Shown one piece after another: positions 8,201 to 18,007 of a stretch of DNA of 40,610 nucleotides (its first letter is position 1; each line of letters begins with the position of its first letter). The position numbers and the translations under genes were made by a program. The stretch is from Methanobacterium sp. (lineage in GTDB: Archaea > Methanobacteriota > Methanobacteria > Methanobacteriales > Methanobacteriaceae): assembly GCA_003158115.1 (NCBI GenBank), contig PMGM01000047.1, positions 176 through 40,785 on the forward strand. Reading direction: 5' to 3'. The notes beneath the pieces are model-generated. The model searched no databases. It saw only the letters and a list, made by a program, of their open reading frames with translations, and was not told where the DNA came from.

Positions 8201-9004
8201 ATGGGATTTTATGATCTATCAAAGACAGAAAGACAGAAACTTGTCAATGAAATCGAAGGTAAGATACTGGAAGTGATTTTAGATTTAGGTAGTGTAACTG
8301 ATAATAATGATATAATAATCCCTGAAACCATTTGGAATTATTCATCAGACAACGACACTTACATAAGAAGAAATGCATATCTTGCAATTGGAAGAATATA
8401 TTTTACACATATTGAACTTGAAAAGAAGATATTAAGACTTTTAGATGCAATGTCGGAAGATAATAATGAAAGAGTTAGACAAACTTCTGTATATGCATTG
8501 GGAGAAATTGGAAAGAAGGATGCAGATATTGTTTTTAAACCATTTGAAAAAGCATTAGTAGATAAACATCACTCAGTTAGAAATGCAGTGATAGGTGCAT
8601 TAAAGCAGATGGGACTCAAAAATCCAATACCTACTTTTAAATTTGCAAAAAAACATTTGCATGATGATGATCCAAAAATTCGTAGAGAAATAATCCATGG
8701 AATAGAACTCAGGGGAAGAAAACATCCTGAAGAAGTTTTACCATTACTAAAAGAATTACAAAACGAGAAAGTTAAAGCTGTTAGAGATATGATTATCCAT
8801 GTGATAGGACAAATAAGCTACAAAAAAGGATGTCTTGAAATTGTAGTGGAAAATTTGAATAGCTGGACAAACAGAGAGCTTGTGATTGAAGTTTCCAAAG
8901 AAGTGGTAAAGGTTCATACAAGGTATAAGTTTGCTACAAGAACTCCAGAAGAAGCAAATGAATATATGAAAAACCATTTGATATTGTTTATCAATGAAAA
9001 ATAA
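8201..9004 (+). CDS. HEAT-repeat (PBS-lyase-like) protein
   Basis: A 267-residue, all-helical protein built of HEAT-like repeats. Repeats can be recognised by the alternation of D-x-x-x-VR-x-x-A with a hydrophobic helix: DTYIRRNAYLAIG (about residue 52), ERVRQTSVYALG (91), HSVRNAVIGAL (128), PKIRREIIHGI (158) and KAVRDMIIHVIG (191). Such repeats form a scaffold for protein-protein contacts; no catalytic residues are visible. Methanogens carry several of these proteins with unknown partners. It starts about 70 bases after the broken radical SAM gene and is followed 31 bases later by a small gene, so the two may form an operon. Ribosome-binding site is weak (GGGGTTCAATAT). Confidence 0.8.
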   Translation: MGFYDLSKTERQKLVNEIEGKILEVILDLGSVTDNNDIIIPETIWNYSSDNDTYIRRNAYLAIGRIYFTHIELEKKILRLLDAMSEDNNERVRQTSVYALGEIGKKDADIVFKPFEKALVDKHHSVRNAVIGALKQMGLKNPIPTFKFAKKHLHDDDPKIRREIIHGIELRGRKHPEEVLPLLKELQNEKVKAVRDMIIHVIGQISYKKGCLEIVVENLNSWTNRELVIEVSKEVVKVHTRYKFATRTPEEANEYMKNHLILFINEK

Positions 9005-9035
9005 GTGAAATATTTATACATGAGGTATGATTCCA

Positions 9036-9257
9036 ATGGACAAATCTATTGAAGAACTGAGACTAAAAATATATAATGACCTTAAAGAGGATTATGTAGG
9101 TGTTGAAAAGATTGTTATGGAAGATGAAAATATTTTCCGTATTTATGCTGATGCTGATACTTTATGGAAAATATTTGAAGATATGATAAATGATTTTAGA
9201 AGCATAGAATTCGATTCAGGGATGGGAGAATCACCTTTTCTTAAGATAATAATATAA
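9036..9257 (+). CDS. Small conserved-looking protein of unknown function
   Basis: A 73-residue acidic protein that I do not recognise. I choose ATG 9036 because TGAGGT sits 9 bases upstream, whereas the earlier in-frame ATG at 9027 touches that site. The sequence looks like a compact alpha/beta fold: an N-terminal amphipathic helix, a strand (NIFRIYAD), a helix (TLWKIFEDMINDF) and a C-terminal strand (PFLKIII). No metal site, signal peptide or membrane segment. The 31-base gap from the HEAT-repeat gene suggests a shared transcript. Confidence 0.65.
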   Translation: MDKSIEELRLKIYNDLKEDYVGVEKIVMEDENIFRIYADADTLWKIFEDMINDFRSIEFDSGMGESPFLKIII

Positions 9258-9553
9258 TCATTTATAAAGAATTAGAAATTCTATTTTTCAATAATTTATA
9301 TAATTAAAAATTTTTAATAATTCTATGGGAATAATTAAGAGGTTAATTTTGAGCTGTTTAAAACAATAAAAAGAATTAATAGAAGGGATTTAAACTAAAA
9401 TTTGGAATATTTTTCCCATTATAAAAAGTTTTTATGATATGATAATCTAATATACATATAATTAGTAGTAAAGGGAACTGAAATATTATATTATTTCCAA
9501 TTAAAGATTAATACTATTATATTGAGCTAATATATTAAATTTAAAGTGATCAA
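9258..9553 (+). other. AT-rich intergenic region, no gene seen
   Basis: About 300 very AT-rich bases. It must contain the promoter for the zinc-ribbon gene that follows, but several TATA-like stretches (for example near 9293 and 9425) make a specific choice unsafe. I see no RNA gene and no strong repeat. Confidence 0.4.
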
Positions 9554-9949
9554 ATGATTTGCAAAAACTGTGGCGCCAATATTAAAAATAGAGAAGCTTA
9601 TTGTCCCAGTTGTGGGATGGAGCTTATGGTCCCATATTCAAAATCACTTAAAGAGAAATATATTGCAGGTGAATATCATGATAATCCAAAAAATTCAGTA
9701 GTTCACAATAAAAAAGATCAAGTGGTTCAAAAAGAGGAGTTCCAACGTGTTGAGCATATAAATCAATATGAACAGTATCATGGTAATGAAGCACATGAAG
9801 AATATCAACCACAGGGATCTGGCTCTTCAGCACTTTTGGCAATAATTCTATTTTTAGTGGTTGCTCTTATATTTGGATTTGTTATGGGTATTATACTATT
9901 CTCAGGAGCTTTACATCATATCCCTATTTTTTCAAATATTACGGTATAA
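9554..9949 (+). CDS. Zinc-ribbon protein with C-terminal membrane anchor
   Basis: A 131-residue protein in three parts. Residues 1-22 form a zinc ribbon with Cys3, Cys6, Cys17 and Cys20 (ICKNCG and YCPSCG). Residues about 25-90 are a polar, His/Gln/Glu-rich linker with low complexity. Residues about 92-117 are one hydrophobic membrane helix, followed by a short tail. Such zinc_ribbon_2 plus membrane proteins are common in Methanobacteriales; their function is unknown, and by topology the ribbon is probably cytoplasmic. The start is set by AAAGTGATC just before the ATG, which matches the 16S tail. Confidence 0.8.
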   Translation: MICKNCGANIKNREAYCPSCGMELMVPYSKSLKEKYIAGEYHDNPKNSVVHNKKDQVVQKEEFQRVEHINQYEQYHGNEAHEEYQPQGSGSSALLAIILFLVVALIFGFVMGIILFSGALHHIPIFSNITV

Positions 9950-9965
9950 AACAATCAAATTTTAT

Positions 9966-10025
9966 CAAAAAAAATTTATATAAATAAAGAAAAAATTAAT
10001 TAAAACACAATTTCAATAAATTGTG
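9966..10025 (-). terminator. Hairpin plus T-rich tail after the marker-16 gene
   Basis: A perfect 8-bp stem, CACAATTT/AAATTGTG (10006-10013 and 10018-10025) with a 4-base loop, begins 2 bases beyond the stop of the minus-strand gene. On that strand it is followed by a long T-rich run. This resembles an intrinsic-type terminator; it also lies between two convergent genes. Confidence 0.55.
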
Positions 10026-10027
10026 AA

Positions 10028-11290
10028 TTAATTCAAACAACCATTTAAAATGAAATTTCCATTTTCTATCCTTTTTTTAAGATTGGCAGTAAGTTCACGG
10101 GCTCTTTTAATATCTGACTGGCGGCATATTATTGGTAAATCAATGGATTTATCATCAACATCGAATACCACACTTCCAGAGTTCATTGTAAATGCATTAT
10201 TTGGACATGAGTATGCGCACATTCCACAACCAAAGCATCTTTTTGTATTCAAAGTGTTTGTGTAAGCATTTGTAGGGCATCTTTCACGAACAATACAAGT
10301 TTCACAATCTAAACAGTTTTCTGGATGGTATACAGGTCTTTCATCTGAACCTTCCCATACCTCTCCATAATTTGTAAATCCTAAGATATTGTGTCGTCCA
10401 CGAATATCTGCTACTGGAAGTTTAATATCATTATTTTGTATGAAAGTCTGTTTTAAGATATTTTCATTTAAGATGGGTATTGCAGCAGCAACACTGTCAA
10501 ATATCTCCGGACCTGCGCCTGTTTTGAAACCTCCAAGATAATGTGCATCCATTTGTTTCATGTCTGCTGTTATCATCATATTTGGTTTTTCACTGTTGCT
10601 TCTTGTACCGGGCCCTATTATAATGCCTTCACTACCGTTTAATAAAACTTTCGCACCTGAACAGATTGTTTTCATCAGGGGATCGTTTTGTAATGGGTTA
10701 AGCTGACCACATCCAGAAATTGATATACCATTGAAAGGACCATTCATATCGATGGTATGGAATATGGATGAAACAATTTCTTCTGAAGGATTGGTAAATG
10801 AGTTATAGTTTTTGAAAGCCATTCTGGTTCCAATCATCTGAGCAGTTCCAATTTCGTTAATATTGGTTTTAGATTTTATTATATCTCCATCAGTAGATTC
10901 CATTTCAACTTCAATTTCCTGGCCGCCCACAAGATCCTTGAATAAGAATCCTCCGCCATATTTATTATCATAAATGCTATGTGATGTTCCATATATGATC
11001 ATATCTACTGATCCAAGCCATTCATTTGGACAAGGACCTGGAAATCCAGGGACACCGTTTAAAAAAATTTTTTTAGCTTTTTTAAATGTACCGGGTTTTG
11101 CTACTGGAACATGAAGAACTGCAGCTGTACCGGACATTATCCCGCAAGTTCCTGTCGTAACAACATCAACATCTTCAGCTACAGGAGGGTTATCTTCCCG
11201 AACAAGTCTTGACACTTCTTCAGCTGTGAGTACTGTAACATTTCCTCCTTTGATCTTTTCATTAATCTCTTCTATAGAACGGATATTCAT
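10028..11290 (-). CDS. DUF39 plus ferredoxin protein (methanogenesis marker 16), homocysteine biosynthesis
   Basis: A 420-residue protein combining the DUF39 domain with a C-terminal ferredoxin-like domain. DUF39 enzymes convert L-aspartate semialdehyde and sulfide to homocysteine (L-aspartate semialdehyde sulfurtransferase). Expected motifs are TTGTCGIMSGTA near the N-terminus, with the reactive Cys, and GFPGPCPNEW. Residues about 326-363 carry two [4Fe-4S] motifs (CLDCETC and CFGCGMCAYSCP). This architecture is that of methanogenesis marker 16, a family nearly restricted to methanogens. Start: ATG 11290, preceded by GGGAGA, rather than the ATG seven codons upstream. It lies 34 bases after alaS on the same strand and probably shares its transcript. 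Confidence 0.9.
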   Translation of the reverse strand: MNIRSIEEINEKIKGGNVTVLTAEEVSRLVREDNPPVAEDVDVVTTGTCGIMSGTAAVLHVPVAKPGTFKKAKKIFLNGVPGFPGPCPNEWLGSVDMIIYGTSHSIYDNKYGGGFLFKDLVGGQEIEVEMESTDGDIIKSKTNINEIGTAQMIGTRMAFKNYNSFTNPSEEIVSSIFHTIDMNGPFNGISISGCGQLNPLQNDPLMKTICSGAKVLLNGSEGIIIGPGTRSNSEKPNMMITADMKQMDAHYLGGFKTGAGPEIFDSVAAAIPILNENILKQTFIQNNDIKLPVADIRGRHNILGFTNYGEVWEGSDERPVYHPENCLDCETCIVRERCPTNAYTNTLNTKRCFGCGMCAYSCPNNAFTMNSGSVVFDVDDKSIDLPIICRQSDIKRARELTANLKKRIENGNFILNGCLN

Positions 11291-11324
11291 TTTATTTTTC
11301 TCCCGTATCATTTATCTAAATAAT

Positions 11325-14054
11325 TTAATAATTTTTTTGATTAGATACATTATCTTTAATCTGGGACAATGCAAATTCCAATGCCTCTTCTATTTTATTG
11401 AAATTTGGACCAGCACCTTGCGCAAGGTTAGGTCTACCCCCACCACCGCCACCAAGTATTTTTGAGGAATCCTTGATGATCTCATTTACTTTTACTCCAA
11501 CACCCTCAGCTTTCTTAGAGGAAGCCCCAACTATATTGCCAGTTTGATTTCCAACTATAACCACATCAATGCAATTTTCATTTTCAGTGAGGTCAGTTGC
11601 AATCTTCACAAGTTCATTCATGTCGGCCTCCACCAATTGGGATAATACCATTATATTTCCAATCTTTAGTGCATGATCTGTTAACTCACCCATTTTTAGC
11701 CTTGCAATTTCCTCTTTAAGTCTCTCAATTTCATTTTTAAAAGATTTCCATTCATTAAAGAAACGATGGCATGTTTTTGGTAGTTGTTCAGATGGGACTT
11801 TAAAGATGCTACTGCTTTCTTTTAATTGGTCATCAGTAATTTGAACAGTTTTAATAGCTGCTTCTCCTGCTGAAAACTCGAGTCTTTCAACACCATCTTG
11901 GATCCTTTCAGTTCTAGATATTTTGATAAGGCCTATATCACCGGTTAGTTTAACATGAGTTCCAGCACATGCTTGAACATCTATACTATCTATTTTAACA
12001 GTTCTTATATTGGCACCAGGAACTATTCCTCCCTGATAAAGTCTGAAACCATATTTTTTCTCTGCATTTGTTCTGTTCATCCATTTAGTATGGACTGAAA
12101 AGTTTCCCATAACATATTTATTTGCAATAAATTCTATATCCTGAAGATCTTTGGTTGATATTCGTTGATAGTGAGATAGATCAATTCTTGATTTTTCAAC
12201 CCCCTTTTGAGCTCCAGCCTGCCAAACATGATCTCCAAGCACATTACGGGCTGCAGCAACAATCAAATGGGTTGCTGTGTGATTCTGTGTAAGTGCTGTT
12301 CTTCGATGGGTATCTATCTCTCCAGTTACTCTTGATCCGTTAAATGGTTTTAATTTTTCAATATCTTTTGAATCCATCCGATGAAGTATTATACCCTGAA
12401 CTTTTTCAGCGTGTAAAACAGGGAACTTATTCATTTTATTTCCCTTTACCCCTATGAAACCAATATCTGATGGTTGGCCTCCTCCTTCGGGATAAAATAT
12501 CGTTCTGTCGAGAATAACATTATTTTCGTAGAATCCAATTATTCCTGCTTCAAATTCTATTTTCTGTGGTTTATCGTAGAATATTAAATCAGTTTCAGGA
12601 AAGTTTAATTCAATTTCAGTTTTTGCTATTACCTTCTCATCTGAATGTTCTTCTGCAACTCTAGTATAAAAGTTGTCTGGAACTGCTGCTTTGAAATTTT
12701 CCGATTTTGATATTTCTTCAATGGTTTCAGGAGGCATTCCATGAGAATCATAGAGTTTAATAAGCATTTCTACGGGTATTTCATTTTTATTTTCTTTTTT
12801 CAAGTCTTTAATACTTTTTTTGACGAGTTTTCTCCCTTTTGAAATAGTTTTCTGGTACCTTTTCTCTTCGAGATTTATAACATTTAAGATGTGTGTCTGT
12901 TGTTCTTTGATTTCTGGATATGTTATTGATAAGAAATCTAATTGTATTTTCATGATGTCGCCAAGAGATTCATGGAGTTTTAGATCCTTAATGAATCTTA
13001 TGGTCCTTCTCAGCACTAATCTTGCAAGATAACCTTCTTTAACATTGGATGGTATTACTCCATCGGCTATCATGAAACATAAACAACGGGTATGATCTGC
13101 TATGATATACACAGCTTCCATGGGTTCTGTTGCATTTTTTAATTCTTGTGATGAAATTCCAAGTTTTTCAGCTACCCTGTGCCTGAGTTCTTTTAAATCA
13201 GCAATATCCTCTATGTCCATCATACCTGCAATACGAGCATTCTCTGCTAAGATATTTTCGTCAAGCTCTACCTCGGCCAATGTTTTAAGTTGGTCTATTA
13301 CAGGTCCGAATGAAGCATCGTATGCTGTCGGTGTTCCTTGTGATATCCAAGCAAATCTTTCAAGACCATAACCTGTATCCACAACTTTTAGAGGGATCTC
13401 CTCCAATCCATTTGGTGTTGTTTTATATTGGATGAATACCAGTGTTGCAAGTTCTACTCCCCTTACACATATTTCATAGCAAGGGCCTGCATTTCCACCG
13501 CCTTCCCACCATGATTCAATATAAGTTATTTCACTCGGATCTATTCCAATATGCTTTATAAAATCATGACAGTATTTTACAGTTTCATCCTTCCAGTAGA
13601 TTTGATCTTTTACTGTATTGAATGCATGATGTGCTCCCATTGTAAAACATGTCATATGTCTTCCTGTTCTGCCAACATTATCAACATCATTAAGTCTAAT
13701 TGAAGGTTGTGCAATTACCAGTGGATTTGCTGGAGGTTCAACTAATCCTGAAGTGACCCATGGTTGAAAGTCGTAAATTGATGCCCCGACAAGGAAAACA
13801 TCATCTCTCCAACGCTTAGCAAGGACAGGGTATCTGTTTATTGGTGTGTGTCCTCTCTCTTTGAAGAAATTATTGAATTCCTTTTGAATATCATAGAGAT
13901 CATATTTTTTGGGTGTTGCAGGATTTCCTATAAATTCATATTTATCGCATGGTGCATCTCCACAAGTTGCCCTTTCTCCTATGGACCAAAAGTCCTTTCC
14001 ACAAGTTACACAAGTTTTCTTTGTAAATCCTAGTTCTTTTAGCTGTTGAGACAT
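11325..14054 (-). CDS. alaS: Alanyl-tRNA synthetase, archaeal type
   Basis: A full-length archaeal AlaRS of 909 residues that charges tRNA-Ala. The N-terminus has an archaeal zinc-binding extension (KKTCVTCGKDFWS). The class II catalytic core includes NPLVIAQPSIRLND and ESWWEGGGNAGPCYE. The editing domain has the metal ligands HTATH and CAGTH, which hydrolyse mischarged Ser/Gly-tRNA. The C-terminal domain ends with the glycine run GGGGGGRPNLAQG. I use ATG 14054; a TTG three codons upstream is also in frame, and neither has a clear Shine-Dalgarno, so translation may be leaderless or nearly so. It sits downstream of the stalk protein genes, as in related methanogens, but a 344-base gap with a hairpin separates it. 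Confidence 0.97.
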   Translation of the reverse strand: MSQQLKELGFTKKTCVTCGKDFWSIGERATCGDAPCDKYEFIGNPATPKKYDLYDIQKEFNNFFKERGHTPINRYPVLAKRWRDDVFLVGASIYDFQPWVTSGLVEPPANPLVIAQPSIRLNDVDNVGRTGRHMTCFTMGAHHAFNTVKDQIYWKDETVKYCHDFIKHIGIDPSEITYIESWWEGGGNAGPCYEICVRGVELATLVFIQYKTTPNGLEEIPLKVVDTGYGLERFAWISQGTPTAYDASFGPVIDQLKTLAEVELDENILAENARIAGMMDIEDIADLKELRHRVAEKLGISSQELKNATEPMEAVYIIADHTRCLCFMIADGVIPSNVKEGYLARLVLRRTIRFIKDLKLHESLGDIMKIQLDFLSITYPEIKEQQTHILNVINLEEKRYQKTISKGRKLVKKSIKDLKKENKNEIPVEMLIKLYDSHGMPPETIEEISKSENFKAAVPDNFYTRVAEEHSDEKVIAKTEIELNFPETDLIFYDKPQKIEFEAGIIGFYENNVILDRTIFYPEGGGQPSDIGFIGVKGNKMNKFPVLHAEKVQGIILHRMDSKDIEKLKPFNGSRVTGEIDTHRRTALTQNHTATHLIVAAARNVLGDHVWQAGAQKGVEKSRIDLSHYQRISTKDLQDIEFIANKYVMGNFSVHTKWMNRTNAEKKYGFRLYQGGIVPGANIRTVKIDSIDVQACAGTHVKLTGDIGLIKISRTERIQDGVERLEFSAGEAAIKTVQITDDQLKESSSIFKVPSEQLPKTCHRFFNEWKSFKNEIERLKEEIARLKMGELTDHALKIGNIMVLSQLVEADMNELVKIATDLTENENCIDVVIVGNQTGNIVGASSKKAEGVGVKVNEIIKDSSKILGGGGGGRPNLAQGAGPNFNKIEEALEFALSQIKDNVSNQKNY

Positions 14055-14157
14055 GATAATCAACGTAATTTTTTTATTTATTAGGCTATATGTTTTATAA
14101 GTTTTAAGATCAGTATCATATTTTTATTTTAATTTTTCTAAATTTTTATTTTAAGGG

Positions 14158-14196
14158 GATCAATAAAATAGCTAGCTATCCCATGTTATGTTGATC
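14158..14196. promoter_or_regulatory. Nested palindrome upstream of alaS
   Basis: The perfect 12-bp palindrome ATAGCTAGCTAT (14168-14179) is enclosed by GATCAA (14158-14163) and TTGATC (14191-14196). It lies about 105-140 bases upstream of alaS, within the 344-base gap before it (14055-14398). Candidate operator or structured leader. The rest of the gap is AT-rich; a TATA-like element for alaS may be near 14093-14105. Confidence 0.35.
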
Positions 14197-14336
14197 TTAT
14201 TTGGATAAAAACTTGTTTAAATAGTTTTTAAATTAGTTCAAAATAAAATTATGTGAGTAGGGTATTGGGGGAATATTACAAAATTAGATAATTGAAATTT
14301 AAAATTAATAAAATAACAATTTAAAATAAATTAAAG

Positions 14337-14383
14337 AAGATCAAAAATACATCACTAAATTTGGTTCTGTATGTATTGATCTT
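14337..14383 (-). terminator. Hairpin after the ribosomal stalk operon
   Basis: Downstream of the P1 gene on the minus strand, AAGATCAATACAT (complement of 14371-14383) can pair with the segment at 14337-14352 around a bulge, and T-rich sequence follows. This is the likely 3' end of the secE-spt5-ribosomal transcript. Confidence 0.45.
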
Positions 14384-14398
14384 TAAAAAGGAAAGAAA

Positions 14399-14704
14399 TT
14401 ATCCGAAGAGTGCGCCGAGACCGGCTGCTGCTTCTTCTTCTTTTTCTTCTTCGTCCTCTTCTTCTTTTTCTTCTTCCTCTTCTTTAGCTGCGGCTGGTGC
14501 TGCTGCGGCTGGTGCTGCGGCTGCGGCTACTGCAGTTTTTTCCATAGCTTCTTCGATGTCAACATCTTCTAGAGCTGCAATTAATGCTTTAACTCTTGCG
14601 TCGTCCACTTCTGCGCCTGCTGCTTCTAAAACTTTCTTCACGTTTTCTTCGTTAATTTCCTGACCGGTTGTGTGCAATATCATTGCTGCGTATACGTACT
14701 CCAT
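14399..14704 (-). CDS. rpl12: Ribosomal stalk protein P1 (archaeal L12)
   Basis: A 101-residue archaeal P1/L12 stalk protein. The N-terminal dimerisation region begins [17 protein letters not shown], followed by an Ala-rich hinge, an acidic Glu/Lys tract and the invariant tail GLGALFG that contacts elongation factors. Several P1 dimers attach to P0 on the large subunit. Start ATG 14704 has GAGGTG 7 bases upstream; the frame is open three codons further but without a site. It is last in the rpl11-rpl1-rpl10-rpl12 series, 54 bases after rpl10. Its high output relative to the other proteins probably depends on the strong ribosome-binding site. Confidence 0.97.
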   Translation of the reverse strand: MEYVYAAMILHTTGQEINEENVKKVLEAAGAEVDDARVKALIAALEDVDIEEAMEKTAVAAAAAPAAAAPAAAKEEEEEKEEEDEEEKEEEAAAGLGALFG

Positions 14705-14758
14705 TATAATCACCTCAAAGTTTAAATTTTACTCAATTTCATTAAATTAAATGTTAAA

Positions 14759-15760
14759 TCAGCCGAATAGAGCGCCGAGTCCTGCTGCTGCATCTCCTTC
14801 CTCTTCTTCGTCTTCTTTTTCCTCTTCTTCTGATTCTTCGTTATCTTTGGTTACTTCAGCATTAACAGCTGTTGAACTCAATTTTTCTCGAAGTTCGTCA
14901 TCGATTGCATTTTCATCAACAGCTTCCAATTCTGATGCAAGTGATAGCATCTGTGCATATGCCTTTGCGATCAATAAATCTGTTGTTTTTGACGTTAATA
15001 TCTCTGCGTTTAATGCAAGGTTCAATGACAATGTAGCAGCTTTCTGGAGTAATACTGGTACAGATACTTTATTGAATATTACTGCATTAACTGACAGGTT
15101 CAGTGCCCGAGTGAATGCTTGCTGTATATCAGCTATAGTTTGTTCATCATCGATTGTTAAAAGATCCGATGTATAAACAGTTTGATCTTCATAAGCAGCT
15201 CGAAGATCAATTCCAACTTCTAATGGGAAAATTTCAAGTCTTGTGAGTATACTTGCAACATCCCTTGGAATGCTTTCTCCAGCAGCTACAATTGTTTTAT
15301 CACTGGTTATAACTATTTTACCCTTTTCAATCTTTGCAGGGATGCCAATTTTCTGAAGTTCACCAAGTATTGGGCCTGGCTTAAATGCTGTATCCCCTTT
15401 TGGAACAACAATATCTTCAGGAGCTATACTTCCAGCTTTTGCAGGTGAAGCTGTTTTACTGCTTTCAAGGATCTTGTAAAGTTTAAATGGATTCATATTA
15501 GTGAATATCATGGCAGGCTGACCTTCCATGTATCCCTCAAGCGCTTCTATGTTCTTTTTATCAGAGCTGTTCAATGCAAGGCTCATAAAAGTTTTCCTTG
15601 ACATTTTTAAAACTGCACTATCTTTGAGTGTTCTGCGCATTTTTTGTAGCTGAGGGGCCGGTATATCTAAAAGATTTGCCATACCCACTACTTCATGGCT
15701 TGCAATTAATTCCTTGAGGCTAGCTACTTCTTCTTTCTTCCATTCAGCAACATGAGGCAT
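14759..15760 (-). CDS. rpl10: Ribosomal protein L10 (P0)
   Basis: A 333-residue P0 homologue, the stalk base that binds 23S rRNA near L11 and carries P1 dimers. The N-terminal L10 domain begins [12 protein letters not shown]; an inserted domain typical of archaea/eukaryotes follows; the C-terminal helical spine binds the P1 dimers; an acidic Glu-rich tract leads to [10 protein letters not shown], the same tail as P1. Its ATG overlaps the stop of rpl1 by one base (TAATG), so translation is coupled to rpl1. Confidence 0.97.
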   Translation of the reverse strand: MPHVAEWKKEEVASLKELIASHEVVGMANLLDIPAPQLQKMRRTLKDSAVLKMSRKTFMSLALNSSDKKNIEALEGYMEGQPAMIFTNMNPFKLYKILESSKTASPAKAGSIAPEDIVVPKGDTAFKPGPILGELQKIGIPAKIEKGKIVITSDKTIVAAGESIPRDVASILTRLEIFPLEVGIDLRAAYEDQTVYTSDLLTIDDEQTIADIQQAFTRALNLSVNAVIFNKVSVPVLLQKAATLSLNLALNAEILTSKTTDLLIAKAYAQMLSLASELEAVDENAIDDELREKLSSTAVNAEVTKDNEESEEEEKEDEEEEGDAAAGLGALFG

Positions 15761-16398
15761 TATATCACCCTCGCTACTGGACCCATGGTAGTTTTTACAT
15801 ACATGGATTTTATTTGTTTTCTACCTTTCTCAAGTTTCCTGTCCAATATATCAAGCACCGCTTCAATATTATCTGCAATGAGCTGATCATCCATATCTTG
15901 AGTGCCGACAATGGCTTGGATAACTGGTTGGTCTTTAATTCTAACTTTTGCTGTATTTTTAAGTCTCTCAATCAATGGTTCAGGTTTGGCTGAGGCTGGA
16001 ACTGGCTTTGGCATTTTCTTCCTTGGTCCTAAAACTGGTCCTAGGAATCTACCCACAAAGGGCATGAGATCTGCTTGTGCAACGAAAAAGTCGTGCTTGT
16101 TTGCAACTTTTTTAGCTGCTTTCCTGTCTTTTCCAAAGGCTTCTAAATCTTCCCTGGTAATAACAAGATCTGCACCAGCATTTTTCGCTTGAAGCGCCAG
16201 TTCTCCTTCTGCTATAAAGACGATTGATACATCTTTACCTCGTCCATTTGGGAGAAACACTTCTTCTTCTATACGGTTTTCTGGCTTTTTCACGTCTAAA
16301 TCCTTGATGGTTATGACAACATCAACGGATTGTGTGAAGTTCCGCGGCTTTGAATCTTCTTTAGCCTTCTTCACCGCTTCCAATATCTCTTGTTTCAT
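15760..16398 (-). CDS. rpl1: Ribosomal protein L1
   Basis: A 212-residue L1, the mobile stalk protein at the E site. Family motifs include [15 protein letters not shown] near residue 25, FLPNGRGK, and the highly conserved [12 protein letters not shown]. Archaeal L1 proteins are known autorepressors that bind their own mRNA at a structure mimicking the 23S site. Here the SD GGAGG (16405-16409) sits 6 bases before the ATG, and a 9-bp hairpin ends one base upstream of it. A 206-base gap separates it from rpl11, so an internal promoter is possible. Confidence 0.97.
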   Translation of the reverse strand: MKQEILEAVKKAKEDSKPRNFTQSVDVVITIKDLDVKKPENRIEEEVFLPNGRGKDVSIVFIAEGELALQAKNAGADLVITREDLEAFGKDRKAAKKVANKHDFFVAQADLMPFVGRFLGPVLGPRKKMPKPVPASAKPEPLIERLKNTAKVRIKDQPVIQAIVGTQDMDDQLIADNIEAVLDILDRKLEKGRKQIKSMYVKTTMGPVARVI

Positions 16399-16410
16399 CT
16401 AATTCCTCCA

Positions 16411-16433
16411 TGAACTTTTTATTTAAAAGTTCA
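16411..16433 (-). promoter_or_regulatory. Leader hairpin abutting the rpl1 Shine-Dalgarno sequence
   Basis: TGAACTTTT and AAAAGTTCA (16411-16419, 16425-16433) form a perfect 9-bp stem with a 5-base loop. In the mRNA it ends one base before GGAGG of rpl1. A protein or fold that stabilises it would hinder ribosome loading, so it is a candidate for L1 feedback control; the known L1-binding loop motif is not obvious in it. Confidence 0.5.
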
Positions 16434-16530
16434 CACGAATTATTCTCTTTTTGTACTGTCTGTGTTCAATGATATGATTTTAGCCATATCTATGAATTTG
16501 AATTTGTGAAATGCTTAAGTAATCTATAAT

Positions 16531-16575
16531 TATGATCATTAAATTATCATCACATAAAAGTATGATCATTTAATT
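16531..16575. repeat. Two direct repeats with palindromic core, 30 bases apart, upstream of rpl1
   Basis: TATGATCATTAAATT (16531-16545) and TATGATCATTTAATT (16561-16575) differ at one base. Each has the palindrome ATGATCAT. The 30-base period places them on the same face of the helix. They lie about 130-180 bases upstream of rpl1 and just after the rpl11 stop. Confidence 0.45.
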
Positions 16576-16604
16576 CAAAAAAACTCTATAAAAATGAAAT
16601 AAAT

Positions 16605-17536
<932 letters not shown>

Positions 17537-17625
17537 ACTATCACTAACCTATAATAAACTTTTTATCTAATTAAACAGTTTTAAACAATGATTCTATAAT
17601 ATTTTTGTCGACATTATATATTAAT

Positions 17626-17811
17626 TTAAATTTTACCAAAAAGCTGGGCTCCGATACTTATTATAAAACCGACAGCACCTATTATTAGGACACCAATTCC
17701 AGTTATTTTTGCAACATTCTGAAATTCATCTCTACCTGGTTTTTTTGATACGTGCAGCACTCTTTGACAGAGTTTCATAAAATCGACAACAGCTTTTTTA
17801 TTTAAGTTCAT
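17626..17811 (-). CDS. secE: Preprotein translocase subunit SecE (Sec61-gamma/Sss1)
   Basis: A 61-residue Sec61-gamma homologue with a short amphipathic helix (residues 5-30, including the family motif KPGRDEF) and a single C-terminal membrane helix (ITGIGVLIIGAVGFIISI). It clamps the SecY channel at the membrane. I use ATG 17811; a GTG four codons upstream is in frame but overlaps what should be the leader. Its position directly before spt5 is conserved in archaea and supports the call despite the small size. Confidence 0.93.
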   Translation of the reverse strand: MNLNKKAVVDFMKLCQRVLHVSKKPGRDEFQNVAKITGIGVLIIGAVGFIISIGAQLFGKI

Positions 17812-17896
17812 AGAATTACCCACTTTGGTTATAATTATAAAGAATGAGAATATTTAAAATTTAGATAGATCACATTAGGAGGGTATAGGTTTAGGG

Positions 17897-17912
17897 ATTT
17901 ATAAACCTTTCC
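17897..17912 (-). promoter_or_regulatory. BRE/TATA promoter of the secE-spt5-ribosomal protein operon
   Basis: On the minus strand GGAAAGG followed by TTTATAAAT forms a textbook archaeal BRE plus TATA box. A start site about 25 bases downstream would leave a leader of roughly 60 bases before secE. The box is also inside a 7-bp inverted repeat, AGGTTTA/TAAACCT (17887-17893, 17902-17908). Confidence 0.7.
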
Positions 17913-18007
17913 ATTTATTGGAGATGGTAATCACTAAACTTAAGGAAAAATGGGAATAGAAATTTAAAGTTGTGGATTTTAATCTTTAAAATTAAATAAA
18001 GGTTTGA

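Noticed and set aside
14361..15176. Ser/Ala-rich open frames on the plus strand opposite the P1 and P0 genes
   Set aside because: They arise from the Glu/Ala-rich tails of the stalk proteins read backwards.
14399..15760. Near-identical 3' ends of the P1 and P0 genes as a possible repeat or recombination product
   Set aside because: The shared GLGALFG tail is a normal feature of archaeal stalk proteins.
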